Assembly: GCA_049522755.1 (NCBI GenBank)
Contig: JBEKNN010000015.1
Span: 1 to 61,901 of the forward strand
Direction of reading: 5' to 3'
Source of the DNA: PALSA-243 sp049522755
Lineage (GTDB): Bacteria; Acidobacteriota; Terriglobia; Bryobacterales; Bryobacteraceae
Length of the DNA: 61,901 nt
A program made the translations under genes and the position numbers. The number at the start of each line of letters is the position of its first letter. The stretch's first letter is position 1. The notes beneath the pieces are model-generated. The model had not been told where the DNA came from and did not search any database. It saw nothing but the letters and a program-made list of their open reading frames with translations. Below are positions 8,558 to 17,326 of this stretch, one piece after another.

Positions 8558-9325
8558 ATGATTCGCGCAGTCGCCGGCGCCAGTTTGATTGTGTGGATGT
8601 CATCCGGGCTATTCGGCCAATCCGCGCCGCTGGCTCGGGCTTTTGAGGTTGCATCGGTCAAGATTCATGAGGCGTCCAGAACCATGCCCGGTATTTCAAC
8701 CTCCGGCCCACGGCTTAACGCGGACGCTGCTAATCTGGTGCGTCTCATCATGTACGCGTACAACCTGAGAGGTTACCAGGTCTCCGGCGCGCCGCCGCAC
8801 TTGGCCCTTGGCGACGACCGCTACGACATCGTGGCTAAAGCGGAGGGTGATTCCGCTCCCACTAAGGATGAATTCCGGCAGATGCTGCAAGTGCTGCTGG
8901 CCGATCGATTCAAACTCAAAGTCCATCGCGAGACGCGCGAGATTCCGGTGTACCAACTGGTCGTGGGCAAGAACGGGCCGAAGTTCAAGGAGAGTGCGCC
9001 CGACGCCAGTCCGGGTGCGCACTACGCCACCAGTGACCGCAATTATCAGGTGACCATACCGAAAGCGACCATGGACGACGTGCTTACCGCAATTGAAAAT
9101 AGCCTCCTGGACCGGCCTGTGCTCGACAAGACCGGGCTTACGGGAACCTATGACATCAAGATGACTTACGTTCCGGATATCAGGGCCAATCGCGAGACAC
9201 CCGATCCAACTGACATCAGCATTTTCACCGCGGTTGAACAACAGCTCGGCCTCAAGCTCGAGCCGCAAAAGGCGATGGTCGAAATCCTGGTTGTGGACCA
9301 CGTGGAGCAGCCATCCGCGAACTAA
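8558..9325 (+). CDS. TIGR03435 family protein, copy 1
   Basis: A 255-residue exported protein with a signal peptide (about residues 1-26) followed by FEVASVKIH, LIMYAYNLRGYQVSG, FRQMLQVLLADRFKLKVHRE and YQLVVGKNGPKFKES. These are the hallmarks of TIGR03435, a family known mainly from Acidobacteria and usually present in many copies; no function is established. An SD-like AAGGGGAA lies upstream. It is followed within 26 bp by a close paralogue. Confidence 0.9.
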   Translation: MIRAVAGASLIVWMSSGLFGQSAPLARAFEVASVKIHEASRTMPGISTSGPRLNADAANLVRLIMYAYNLRGYQVSGAPPHLALGDDRYDIVAKAEGDSAPTKDEFRQMLQVLLADRFKLKVHRETREIPVYQLVVGKNGPKFKESAPDASPGAHYATSDRNYQVTIPKATMDDVLTAIENSLLDRPVLDKTGLTGTYDIKMTYVPDIRANRETPDPTDISIFTAVEQQLGLKLEPQKAMVEILVVDHVEQPSAN

Positions 9326-9351
9326 CGCCTTATCAGAAAGGGAACACAACC

Positions 9352-10116
9352 ATGATTCGAGCAATCGGCGGCGCGAGTTTAATTGTGTGGATCTTATCCG
9401 GCCTATTCGGCCAATCCTCGCCGCCGGCTCGGGCTTTTGAGGTTGCATCGATCAAGCCTCATCAGGGACCGTTGCTCCGCATGGATATTTCAACTTCCGG
9501 CCTACGGCTGAATACGGAAGGCGCGAATCTGTTTATGCTCATCATGTACGCTTACCACCTGAAGAACTACCAGGTCTCAGGCACGACGCCCTTGATGGCT
9601 GACGACTCTCGCTACGAAATCACGGCAAAAGCAGAGGGGGAAGCCGCTCCAACCGAGGACGAGTTCAGGCAGATGCTGCAATCGCTGCTAGCCGGTCGAT
9701 TCAAACTCAAGGTGCATCGCGAGATGCGCGAGATGCCAGTGTACGAACTGATGGTGGGCAAGAATGGGCCGAGATTCAAGCAGAGCGCCCCCGATGCCAG
9801 TCCAGGTGCGCACTACCACCGGACCGGCCGCAATAATGAGATAACGATCCCGAAGGCAACCCTGGACGACGTGATTAGCGCAATCGCCAACAGCATGATC
9901 GATCGCCCGGTGCTGGACAGAACGGGACTCACCGGAACCTTTGACATCAAGCTGACTTATACTCCCGACGTCAAGTCCAATCGCGATTCTGAGCCTGACC
10001 CAAGCGACATCAACATCACTGCGGTTCAGGACCAGCTCGGCCTCAAGCTGGAGGCGCAAAAAGCCATGGTGGAAATCCTCGTTGTGGATCACGTGGAGAA
10101 GCCGTCCGAGAACTAA
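9352..10116 (+). CDS. TIGR03435 family protein, copy 2
   Basis: A 254-residue tandem paralogue of the gene before it. The translation start region, signal peptide and first mature residues (ARAFEVASIKPH) are nearly identical at DNA level, as is the leader with its AAGGGAACACAACC, so the duplication covered the translation signals. Divergence is greater in the middle (LMADDSRYEITAKAEGEAAP) and at the C terminus. Function unknown; likely periplasmic or cell surface. Confidence 0.9.
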   Translation: MIRAIGGASLIVWILSGLFGQSSPPARAFEVASIKPHQGPLLRMDISTSGLRLNTEGANLFMLIMYAYHLKNYQVSGTTPLMADDSRYEITAKAEGEAAPTEDEFRQMLQSLLAGRFKLKVHREMREMPVYELMVGKNGPRFKQSAPDASPGAHYHRTGRNNEITIPKATLDDVISAIANSMIDRPVLDRTGLTGTFDIKLTYTPDVKSNRDSEPDPSDINITAVQDQLGLKLEAQKAMVEILVVDHVEKPSEN

Positions 10117-10126
10117 CGCCTGGCAA

Positions 10127-10834
10127 TTACTTCGCCAGACTATAACCCGGCGGAATCTGAAACGCCGACGGATGCGGCTCCGGCGCCGGCGCGTTCTTGC
10201 AATAGCACGTGCGCTGTCCGAAACTCCCGGTGATCTTGGTGAGCACCGGCAGGTGCAGCGAAGTGCTGGTCCACGCCTCCGCCACCGTAGGCATCGCCGG
10301 GGGCTTGGGCATACCCGGAGCCTGCGGCATGCCTGGAGCCTGCGGTGCTCCCGGAACTTGCGGCGCGCCTGGGGCCTTCGGCATCCCCGGAAGTTGCGGC
10401 ATCCCCGGAGGCTTCGGCATGCCCGGAACCTGCGGTAGCGTCGGCATGTGAAACGTAAGCTGCGTGCCGGTTACCGGGTGGCCTTCAATGAAGCCCTTGC
10501 CTAAATCCACCGAACTCACCGGCGGCGGCGTGGGCGCGCCAGGCACTCCCGGTAATCCCAGCTGCGGTATTTTCGGCATCGGCCCCATCTGCGGTATCGG
10601 GATCACCCGCGCCACCAGCTTGATGTGATCGAGAATGATCGCATGCTGCGCCAGCGGGTTGGTGATCACCGAAGTATTCCCGTAATCCATCCGCATCTTG
10701 CCGTCGCTTGCGCGAAGCAGCTGCGATGCCGATTGCTGCGGCGGCGCGCCGGGCAATGCCAGTTGCATGCTGGTGGTGCACTGGCCGCAGGCGGGCGGCA
10801 ACGGCTTGGGAGGAGACGGCAACACAGCAACCAC
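10127..10834 (-). CDS. Secreted-type protein with a collagen-like Pro-Gly-Met repeat insert
   Basis: About 235 residues. The N-terminal part (SDGKMRMDYGNTSVITNP, then AIILDHIKLVARVIPI) and the C-terminal part (AEAWTSTSLHLPVLTK, then HPSAFQIPPGYSL) resemble acidobacterial exported proteins that end in a 'FxxPxxY' motif. Between them, at about residues 135-180, lies a run of roughly a dozen PGMP, PGAP or PPGM triplet-like repeats. The start is unclear: a GTG at 10834 gives no signal peptide, while other frames upstream offer short hydrophobic leaders, so a frameshift or sequencing error near 10830 is possible. Function unknown. Confidence 0.65.
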   Translation of the reverse strand: MVAVLPSPPKPLPPACGQCTTSMQLALPGAPPQQSASQLLRASDGKMRMDYGNTSVITNPLAQHAIILDHIKLVARVIPIPQMGPMPKIPQLGLPGVPGAPTPPPVSSVDLGKGFIEGHPVTGTQLTFHMPTLPQVPGMPKPPGMPQLPGMPKAPGAPQVPGAPQAPGMPQAPGMPKPPAMPTVAEAWTSTSLHLPVLTKITGSFGQRTCYCKNAPAPEPHPSAFQIPPGYSLAK

Positions 10835-10897
10835 AGGGTATCACGCCCGATCCGCCGCGGAGCATGCACGGCTACAATAGGGTACTAGACCAATTCC

Positions 10898-11740
10898 ATG
10901 AGCCGCGGCCTTCGGCAACTCGTTGCGTCCCTGGGAGCGCTGTCGTTAGTCGCGCTCGCCGCTGTGGCGCAGAGAGGCCGCTTCCAGCGAAACGGCGACG
11001 AAGACGAATACGACGCCGTAGCCGCAGCCCGCGAAGCGGAATTCCATTTCATCCGCATGGAATATACCGACCTGCCGCAGTTCCACCGCCGCTTCGGCTT
11101 CTCATCCCGCGATGGACAAGGGGCGGGCTGGTGGCTGGTCGATTGGCCGGCGGCCGACAATCACTTCACCCGCGGCATCGGCCGCCTCACGCGCATCGAT
11201 ACGGGCGATCCCCGCCACTTTGGCCTCACCGACAAGCGCCTTTGGGATTATCCCTGGATCTACGCGACGCAAGCCGGCTGGTGGGATTTAACCGACGCGG
11301 AGACGTCGCGCCTGCGCGAGTATCTGCTGCGCGGCGGCTTCCTGGTGACTGACGATTTCTGGGGTCCCGAGCAATGGGAAATCTTCCGCCGGACCATGGA
11401 CCGCGTGTTTCCCGGCCACCCCATCACCGATATCGACGAATCCGATTCGGTGATGCATGTGCTTTACGATATCGAAGAGAAGGATCGCACTTTCATCCCC
11501 GGCTCGCGCCATTTGCGCCGCGGTCCCGATGGCTCGGTGGTGGTGGTGCAACCGGATGGCACAACCCCCGCCTGGCGCGCCATGTATGACGACCGTCACC
11601 GCATGGTGGTGGCCGCCAACTTCAACACCGATGTGGGAGACGCCTGGGAGTTCGCCGACGTGCCGTATTATCCCGAGCCAATGACTGCGCTGGCTTACCG
11701 CTACGGAATCAATTACATTGTTTACTCAATGACGCATTGA
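10898..11740 (+). CDS. DUF4159 domain-containing exported protein
   Basis: 280 residues with a signal peptide (RQLVASLGALSLVALAAVAQ). The mature protein contains EAEFHFIRMEYTDLPQ, LRLREYLLRGGFLVTDDFWG-like segments and ITDIDESDSVMHVLYDI, which match DUF4159, a domain with a glutamine-amidotransferase-like fold found in Acidobacteria and Planctomycetes. In many genomes DUF4159 genes accompany MoxR/DUF58 clusters; none is present here. It overlaps the weaker upstream start of the following gene. Function unknown. Confidence 0.85.
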   Translation: MSRGLRQLVASLGALSLVALAAVAQRGRFQRNGDEDEYDAVAAAREAEFHFIRMEYTDLPQFHRRFGFSSRDGQGAGWWLVDWPAADNHFTRGIGRLTRIDTGDPRHFGLTDKRLWDYPWIYATQAGWWDLTDAETSRLREYLLRGGFLVTDDFWGPEQWEIFRRTMDRVFPGHPITDIDESDSVMHVLYDIEEKDRTFIPGSRHLRRGPDGSVVVVQPDGTTPAWRAMYDDRHRMVVAANFNTDVGDAWEFADVPYYPEPMTALAYRYGINYIVYSMTH

Positions 11741-11787
11741 ATGTATACTTACCGCATGTCTTATATGGAGGACACGGAGGCGCTGTT

Positions 11788-13062
11788 ATGAATATTGGTA
11801 ATTGGTTACAGAAAGAGCGTTTGAAAGCAGCCTGGGCTCTGCTGCCGGCTGACAAGAAGGCCGCCATCCAGCCAATGATTGAGAAGGCCCACCAACAGCT
11901 TCAGACCTACCAGGCTACAGGAAATGCGCCGCCTCACGATCCCACTGTCGTTCATCAACTGGTATTGGCCAAGAGCGCGCTCACGGACGACGCGGATGGT
12001 ACTGCCACGGCTTTGCCCGAATTGAAACCCGGCGACGTTGAGGTGGATGTTGACGCGGGAGGCGCGATCTGGGGCACGGGTAAGTACCAGCAACTCGATC
12101 CTGGTTGGTTGGGGGCGGTTGCCGCCTGGATGGAGCACCTGATCCTGGGTAAGTACTCCTTTCCTCAGGGAACTCCCGCAGTCGCAAGTATCCCGGACCA
12201 ACTGACTATCGCCATCGCGGGCGATTTTGGAACTGGAAACTGGGGAACGGCAACCGATCCGGCGCCGAGTACGAAGATCGCCACCAAGGCGATTCCGAAA
12301 TACGCTCCGAACCTGACTATCCACTTAGGCGACGTCTATTATGAGGGATCGTCCTCCGAGGAAACCAATAACTTCGTGAAGCTGTGGCCTCAGGGTTCCG
12401 GGCCTGCCACCTGCTACACCATGAACTCCAATCACGAAATGTATTCCGGGGCGAAGTCCTATTTCGTGGAAGCGCTAGGCAGCCCGCTCTTCTCGGCGCA
12501 AAAGCCGTGGAGTTTCTTCGCACTGGAAAACACCAACTGGGTGATAGTGGGCCTCGATTCGGCCTACTATTCGGACGAGATCACGCTGTATATGAATGGC
12601 TCGCTGGGTTCCAGCGCCCAAGTCGATTTCCTGAAAGCTCAGGCGCAAAAGGGCAAGAAGGTGATCGTACTCACGCACCACAACGGCCTGTCAGAGGATG
12701 GTTCGCAGACTACCGGCCTATGGAAGGAAGTGATGGATTGCTTTCCCGCGGGGGCGCCTCCCGCCTATTGGTATTGGGGACACGTTCATGCCGGCGCGGT
12801 TTATCAGCCGCAGGGCGGCGTCAATTGCCGTTGTACCGGCCATGGCGCGCTGCCGTGGGGGTATGCTTCCGAACTGGCCAACCCGAACGTCGCGTGGTTC
12901 GAGAAGCGCAATGCCGGCGACCCGAACGACAACTTGAGAGTGTACAACGGCTTCACGTTTCTGCAACTGGACGGGACTGGTCTGAACGAAACATTCTACG
13001 ACGAAAATGGCGATGTTGCGTGGATTCCGAATCAGACCACACCGGCCACCGCCGGCGGCTAG
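11788..13062 (+). CDS. Calcineurin-like metallophosphoesterase
   Basis: 424 residues counted from the ATG at 11788, which has a GGAGG 8 bases upstream; an in-frame TTG at 11737 has no such site. An N-terminal helical region of about 130 residues precedes the phosphoesterase domain, where the metal-binding motifs appear in order: AGDFGTGNWG, HLGDVYYEG, MNSNHEM (the usual GNHE has Ser instead of Gly), LTHHNGLS and WGHVHAG. No signal peptide is obvious. The N-terminal extension resembles those of cytoplasmic effector-like phosphoesterases. Substrate unknown. Confidence 0.85.
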   Translation: MNIGNWLQKERLKAAWALLPADKKAAIQPMIEKAHQQLQTYQATGNAPPHDPTVVHQLVLAKSALTDDADGTATALPELKPGDVEVDVDAGGAIWGTGKYQQLDPGWLGAVAAWMEHLILGKYSFPQGTPAVASIPDQLTIAIAGDFGTGNWGTATDPAPSTKIATKAIPKYAPNLTIHLGDVYYEGSSSEETNNFVKLWPQGSGPATCYTMNSNHEMYSGAKSYFVEALGSPLFSAQKPWSFFALENTNWVIVGLDSAYYSDEITLYMNGSLGSSAQVDFLKAQAQKGKKVIVLTHHNGLSEDGSQTTGLWKEVMDCFPAGAPPAYWYWGHVHAGAVYQPQGGVNCRCTGHGALPWGYASELANPNVAWFEKRNAGDPNDNLRVYNGFTFLQLDGTGLNETFYDENGDVAWIPNQTTPATAGG

Positions 13063-13184
13063 CATTGCGTTTCATCAAACGTATCCACTTAATAAAACGC
13101 CCACGTCGGTATTATCTTCTTGTCTGCCAAGGCGGGACGAGCGTCCGAAGTCGGTCGTCAACCCAATTCGGAAAGTGTTTTTGG

Positions 13185-13260
13185 GCCGCCGCTGAACGCA
13201 GATAAACGCGGATAAATAAAGCACCATTCTTATCGGTGTTCATCGGCGTTTATCGGCGGC
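13185..13260. repeat. Imperfect long inverted repeat (GCAGATAAACGCGGATAA type)
   Basis: Two arms of about 31 bp (13185-13215 and 13230-13260) pair with roughly seven mismatches around a 14-base loop. The arm core CGCAGATAAACGCGGATAA belongs to a word seen in intergenic repeats of many unrelated bacteria. It could act as a terminator-like structure for the phosphoesterase gene or be a mobile palindromic repeat. Confidence 0.7.
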
Positions 13261-13387
13261 CAGCGCCTCTTTTCGATTTTGGCTCTCTGCCTCCTCGTCA
13301 TAATGATGCCCGCATCGCAAAACAGAGTATTATAGATATGTTTTATCGAAACGCTATACCTAGATGAGATGAGGGGTTCGATTCGGT

Positions 13388-13393
13388 TATACT
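13388..13393 (+). promoter_or_regulatory. Candidate -10 box for a leaderless transcript
   Basis: TATACT lies 7 bp before the GTG start of the following small gene, so transcription would begin almost exactly at the start codon. No clear -35 is seen and no Shine-Dalgarno fits, both consistent with leaderless translation. Confidence 0.4.
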
Positions 13394-13400
13394 GATCGCC

Positions 13401-13628
13401 GTGCCAGGGGAGCAAGTCACGATACTTGTAGAGCTATTGGACGAAAGCGTGAAGTGCTGGCGTCCGGTTTCCGCGGTGCATGTTTCCGAGGACAGCTACC
13501 GCATTGTTGACCCCGTGCCGGAAGGGGAAGCTTGGCTCTTCCAACCCGGCGAGGTCGTGCGGTGCAAACAGCGAGAGTTCAGCGACGGAACGGGACTGAC
13601 CGCCTACGAGCCCGCGTCGGTGACGTGA
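13401..13628 (+). CDS. Small conserved hypothetical protein
   Basis: 75 residues starting at GTG. The pattern LVELLDESVKCWRPVSAVHV, then SYRIVDPVPEGE, LFQPGEVVRCKQREF resembles a family of short soluble bacterial proteins of unknown role that share W-R-P-V and F-x-P-G-E/D-V-V motifs. It has a well-placed TATACT box immediately upstream. Codon use is ordinary, so I regard it as a real gene. Confidence 0.7.
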   Translation: MPGEQVTILVELLDESVKCWRPVSAVHVSEDSYRIVDPVPEGEAWLFQPGEVVRCKQREFSDGTGLTAYEPASVT

Positions 13629-13804
13629 CTCTAAACGGCGCAGTTGGTGTCGGCAGAAATATCGAAGCCCTGTCCGGACGCGGCCTCACAGCATTGACCA
13701 GGGTGTCCGCGCCACAGTTAATGCCGCATAACCAATTGTGCGCAAAGTAAGCGACATGAGTTGCCAACTTGCCCCACAAAATCTTGTGACTATCGCCGTG
13801 CGTC

Positions 13805-16240
13805 CTACCGGCCTTCCTGCAAGGCTCGCGACAGCGCTGTAAGCCGCTCCGGCGACCCCGTGAACATAGTCCGCGGCATCTCGCGGTAACTCAGCATCCG
13901 CCGGTAGATAACATCCTCCAGCCGCGAATTGATTCCCCATCCGCCCAGATACTGCAGGCGCAGATCTTTGTCCCGATTGATCTCCGCCCCCGCAGTCCAT
14001 CTGCTCAAGTCCGATCGCTGGCCGGCGAAAGTTCCGAATAAGTCGATCTCCGAATTTACTCCGATGCCCCGCAGCGATTCCACTACCGTTGCGTAATCCG
14101 GCCGGCTCAGCCGCTCGCCCACTACGTCCAGATCGATCACTAACGGGCCCACTTGCCCCATGAATACCAGGTCGTATCCGCGCCCGTCGATGGTATTCGC
14201 CCACACCGTGGAGGTGGGGAACGCTTCGAAGAATGTCGCCAACTCGCTGCGCACCGTGCGTTCGTCGCTTTCGTACAGCGGCACATACAGCGTGAACATG
14301 CCGCCCGGATTCAGGTGCGCTTTCACCGACTCGAAATACTCCTTCGAATAAATCGCGGCCGTTCCTTTCACGAACACATCCAGCGGATCGGACGCAATCA
14401 CATCGTACTTTTCCGTGGTCGTCAGCAGATAGTGCCGCGCATCGTCGAAGATCACGCGCGTTTTCGGATTGTGATACACATCGTAATCCTGCACCGCGAA
14501 GTACCGCGTCGAAGTCGGCGGAATCACCGGCTCAATCTCGCACACTGTGATCTTCTCGATGGTGGGATACCGCGTGAACGTGCCGGCGGAAACGCCCGCG
14601 CCGAAGCCAATCCCCAGCACCGACCGCGGATGCGGATGCAGCAGCGCCGGCAGATGTCCCACCATGCGCTGCAGCTTCATATCGTAGGGCTCAGTGGTGG
14701 CTTCCACGTGCCCGTTGACGTCCACTTCGGTGGCGCCGTCGCCCCACTTCGAAATCGCCACCGATGAGTTGCGGCCCTCCACCGTGTAGAGTATCTGCGC
14801 CTTATTCACGTACGTCGCAATCCGCCGGCCATACGCGATCACTTCGCCCGGAATCGGCGTCATATCATTTGCAAGCACGCAAACCAGCACCGACATGGCC
14901 ACCACCGCCGCGGTCATCAATTGCGACCGGCTTTCCTTCAGATAAGGACCCAGCAGGAACCACGCGCTCACGGCCGGCAACACCACCAGCAGCTTCTCGC
15001 AGTTGGTGGTGCCGATCCACGGGACCAGAATCAAACTTGTGAGCAGCGCACCGGCGATCGACCCCAGCGTGTTCGCGGCGTAGACGTCGCCGGAGACTCG
15101 TCCCGGGTCCTCGCCCGGCGCAGCAAGCGCGGCCATGGCCAGCGGGAAGCTCGCTCCCCATAGCAGCGCCGGCGGCAGAATCGTCCACAAGCAGCGGGCC
15201 ATATCGAGCTGGAACGTCATCCACGGGCTCTCCGCCAGAAACGGATCGATGGGCCAATAGGGAAGGGAGCTGGCGATCATGTATGCGCTCCACGCCGTCC
15301 CCAGCGCCAGCAGCAACTGGCAGCAGGCCAGCGCCAGGCGCGGCCGCATGATCCGCGAGATGTACGAGCCAATCCAGCTCCCCAGCGCCATGCCAATCAG
15401 GAACACCGAGAGGATGATGGAGAACACGTACACCGTCGCGCCCATCAACATGCCCATCAGTCGCGTCCACACCACTTCGGCGCCCAGCGCGCTCGCGCCT
15501 GAAAGCCCGATGGTCACATATACCGGCCACTTTGTTTCCACTGGCAAGGCCAATGCAGGCGCGGGTTCACGCTCCGCTGCGCCATCGTGCGCCGGCACGC
15601 GCCCTGCCGCTATGTAACTCGCCGCAGCCACCGCCAGGTTGACCGCCATCGCCACGTAAGTCGCCACCACTGTGTCGTAGATCCGCAACAGATAGAAGCC
15701 CGCTAGCAGACACCCGAACACCGCGCCCGCCGTGTTGCCGCCGTAGAGCAATCCCCACCACGCAACTCCCCGCGGCGTGGTTTCAATCCAGCGCACGATG
15801 GCCGGCAGCGACGCGCCCATCAGGATGGTCGGCGGCAGCAGACAGATGGTGGAAAACAGCCCGCGCAGCAGCATCCCCGGCATGCCGCTCTCCGCGCCCG
15901 CAAAGTAGATGCGGTCGAGCAGCGGCAGCCCCACCAGCACCAGGAACCCGCACAGCGCAATGCCCGCTTCCAGCGCCGCATAAATCCGCAGCGGGTGGAT
16001 GCCGCCCAGCTTGAGTTTCGAAAAGCCCACGCTGCCGATGCACAATCCGCCCATGAAGCTCGCGAGCAGGAAACCCATGGATACCGCGGTCGATCCGATG
16101 GCCAGCTGCAGCAACTGGAACCACACGATTTCGTAGATCAGCGCGGCGCACCCGCTGCCCGCGAAAAGGATCAGCAAAACCCAAAGGAACCGCGATCGGT
16201 CGAAGCCCGGATTGGCGAGAGAGGGAGATATTTCTGTCAT
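13805..16240 (-). CDS. Membrane-fused spermidine synthase-like methyl/aminopropyltransferase
   Basis: About 811 residues from the ATG at 16240 (a second ATG lies 18 bp upstream). The first 470 residues contain about a dozen hydrophobic segments, starting with LWVLLILFAGSGCAALIYEI, a typical opening of 'fused MFS/spermidine synthase' proteins. The C-terminal 330 residues carry a Rossmann methyltransferase-like core: VLGIGFGAGVSAGTF (cofactor loop), TVCEIEPVI, VIFDDARHYLL and YDVIASDPLDVFVKGT. The usual substrate acid/D-x-D features are partly altered, so true spermidine synthesis is uncertain. It is divergent from the exported coiled-coil gene. Confidence 0.85.
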   Translation of the reverse strand: MTEISPSLANPGFDRSRFLWVLLILFAGSGCAALIYEIVWFQLLQLAIGSTAVSMGFLLASFMGGLCIGSVGFSKLKLGGIHPLRIYAALEAGIALCGFLVLVGLPLLDRIYFAGAESGMPGMLLRGLFSTICLLPPTILMGASLPAIVRWIETTPRGVAWWGLLYGGNTAGAVFGCLLAGFYLLRIYDTVVATYVAMAVNLAVAAASYIAAGRVPAHDGAAEREPAPALALPVETKWPVYVTIGLSGASALGAEVVWTRLMGMLMGATVYVFSIILSVFLIGMALGSWIGSYISRIMRPRLALACCQLLLALGTAWSAYMIASSLPYWPIDPFLAESPWMTFQLDMARCLWTILPPALLWGASFPLAMAALAAPGEDPGRVSGDVYAANTLGSIAGALLTSLILVPWIGTTNCEKLLVVLPAVSAWFLLGPYLKESRSQLMTAAVVAMSVLVCVLANDMTPIPGEVIAYGRRIATYVNKAQILYTVEGRNSSVAISKWGDGATEVDVNGHVEATTEPYDMKLQRMVGHLPALLHPHPRSVLGIGFGAGVSAGTFTRYPTIEKITVCEIEPVIPPTSTRYFAVQDYDVYHNPKTRVIFDDARHYLLTTTEKYDVIASDPLDVFVKGTAAIYSKEYFESVKAHLNPGGMFTLYVPLYESDERTVRSELATFFEAFPTSTVWANTIDGRGYDLVFMGQVGPLVIDLDVVGERLSRPDYATVVESLRGIGVNSEIDLFGTFAGQRSDLSRWTAGAEINRDKDLRLQYLGGWGINSRLEDVIYRRMLSYREMPRTMFTGSPERLTALSRALQEGR

Positions 16241-16364
16241 GGCGCGAATGCAACACATGATAATTCAATTCGCGGGTGAACCCCAAGTTTCGGGGAATCC
16301 GAGTGCCGGGCGTGCCACTGAGTTTCGCGGGGCTGAGGGCCGTCACGTGCGAAAATGGAGGTGC

Positions 16365-17219
16365 ATGCGTTGTGCCGGCCTCATTCTGTTGGTGTGCGCA
16401 ACCCTGGTTTGCGCGACCCTGGTGTGTACAACGACGGTTCTGGCCCAAATCAGCATCGACCCCGAGGTTGCGCGCGCGCAAATTGAGCTCAACCGAATTC
16501 GCGCCATGGTGGAGACCGGGGCGATGCCGCGCGCTCAGCTGCAAAAGGCCGAGGTCGCGGTGGCCGATGCGCAGGATGCTGCGACCATCCGCAAGAGCAT
16601 CTACAATCAGGACCTCACGAAAGACCAGGCCGACGAACTTGTCGCTGCGGCCAAACGCCGTTTCGACCGCCGCAAGAAGGCGTTTGACGATGCCAAGAAT
16701 CTGGTGGATTTGGGTGTGATGCCATCGCAATCGCTCACCAATCCGCTGCAGGAAATGGATTTCGCGCGGAAGGAATACGACCTTGCCGATACGCGCGCCA
16801 AGTTGGCTCAAGAGGCCATCGAGATGGCGGAGGCTGAAGAGGCCGTGCAGGCGCAACTGGCCGAACACCGCTCGGTGGCGCCCAACACGGCGGAACGTTT
16901 CGATGGCGATGGCATCTTTACGCCGCAGATTCTCCAGCGAGTGGAAACGGCCTATGCCAGCCATTTCGGCAAGCCGCTGCCGGTATCCGCGAATGGCGAA
17001 ACGGCCGTACATCGCGCACTTGGTTTCGACCATCGCGGCCGCGTCGACGTGGCAATCCACCCCGATCAGCCCGAAGGCGTCTGGCTGCGCGAATACCTGA
17101 CGGAGCATCGCATCCCGTTCTTCGCGTTCCGCCAGGCAGTGCCTGGGAAAGCGACTGGCGCCCATATACATATGGGACCGATGAGCACGCGGCTGGTGGC
17201 GCCTGGCGCGGGCGGATAG
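16365..17219 (+). CDS. Exported coiled-coil protein with a conserved C-terminal domain
   Basis: 284 residues from the ATG at 16365 (GGAGG three bases upstream; a GTG at 16347 is an alternative). A signal peptide (CAGLILLVCATLVCATLV) is followed by a long alpha-helical, charge-rich region (about residues 30-165) resembling the helical hairpin of outer-membrane efflux proteins. The last 110 residues form a compact domain with ALGFDHRGRVDVAIHPDQP, EYLTEHRIPFFAFRQAVPG and ATGAHIHMGP, whose histidines suggest metal binding or a peptidase-like fold; I do not recognise it further. A 73-bp piece of this gene is repeated at 20617-20689. Confidence 0.75.
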   Translation: MRCAGLILLVCATLVCATLVCTTTVLAQISIDPEVARAQIELNRIRAMVETGAMPRAQLQKAEVAVADAQDAATIRKSIYNQDLTKDQADELVAAAKRRFDRRKKAFDDAKNLVDLGVMPSQSLTNPLQEMDFARKEYDLADTRAKLAQEAIEMAEAEEAVQAQLAEHRSVAPNTAERFDGDGIFTPQILQRVETAYASHFGKPLPVSANGETAVHRALGFDHRGRVDVAIHPDQPEGVWLREYLTEHRIPFFAFRQAVPGKATGAHIHMGPMSTRLVAPGAGG

Positions 17220-17326
17220 GAGGCCCTCCTAGTCATCTCCCTGGTCCGCGCGGCCCCCTGGACCTGCTCCTTTGCTCCGCAAAATCAGCCTCATTGAGTT
17301 GAAGTTCACGAGAGACCGACCCTGGC

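Noticed and set aside
10294..10440. Short regular repeats resembling a CRISPR or satellite
   Set aside because: The period is 9-24 bp and corresponds to PGMP/PGAP codons of the minus-strand protein; there are no spacers.
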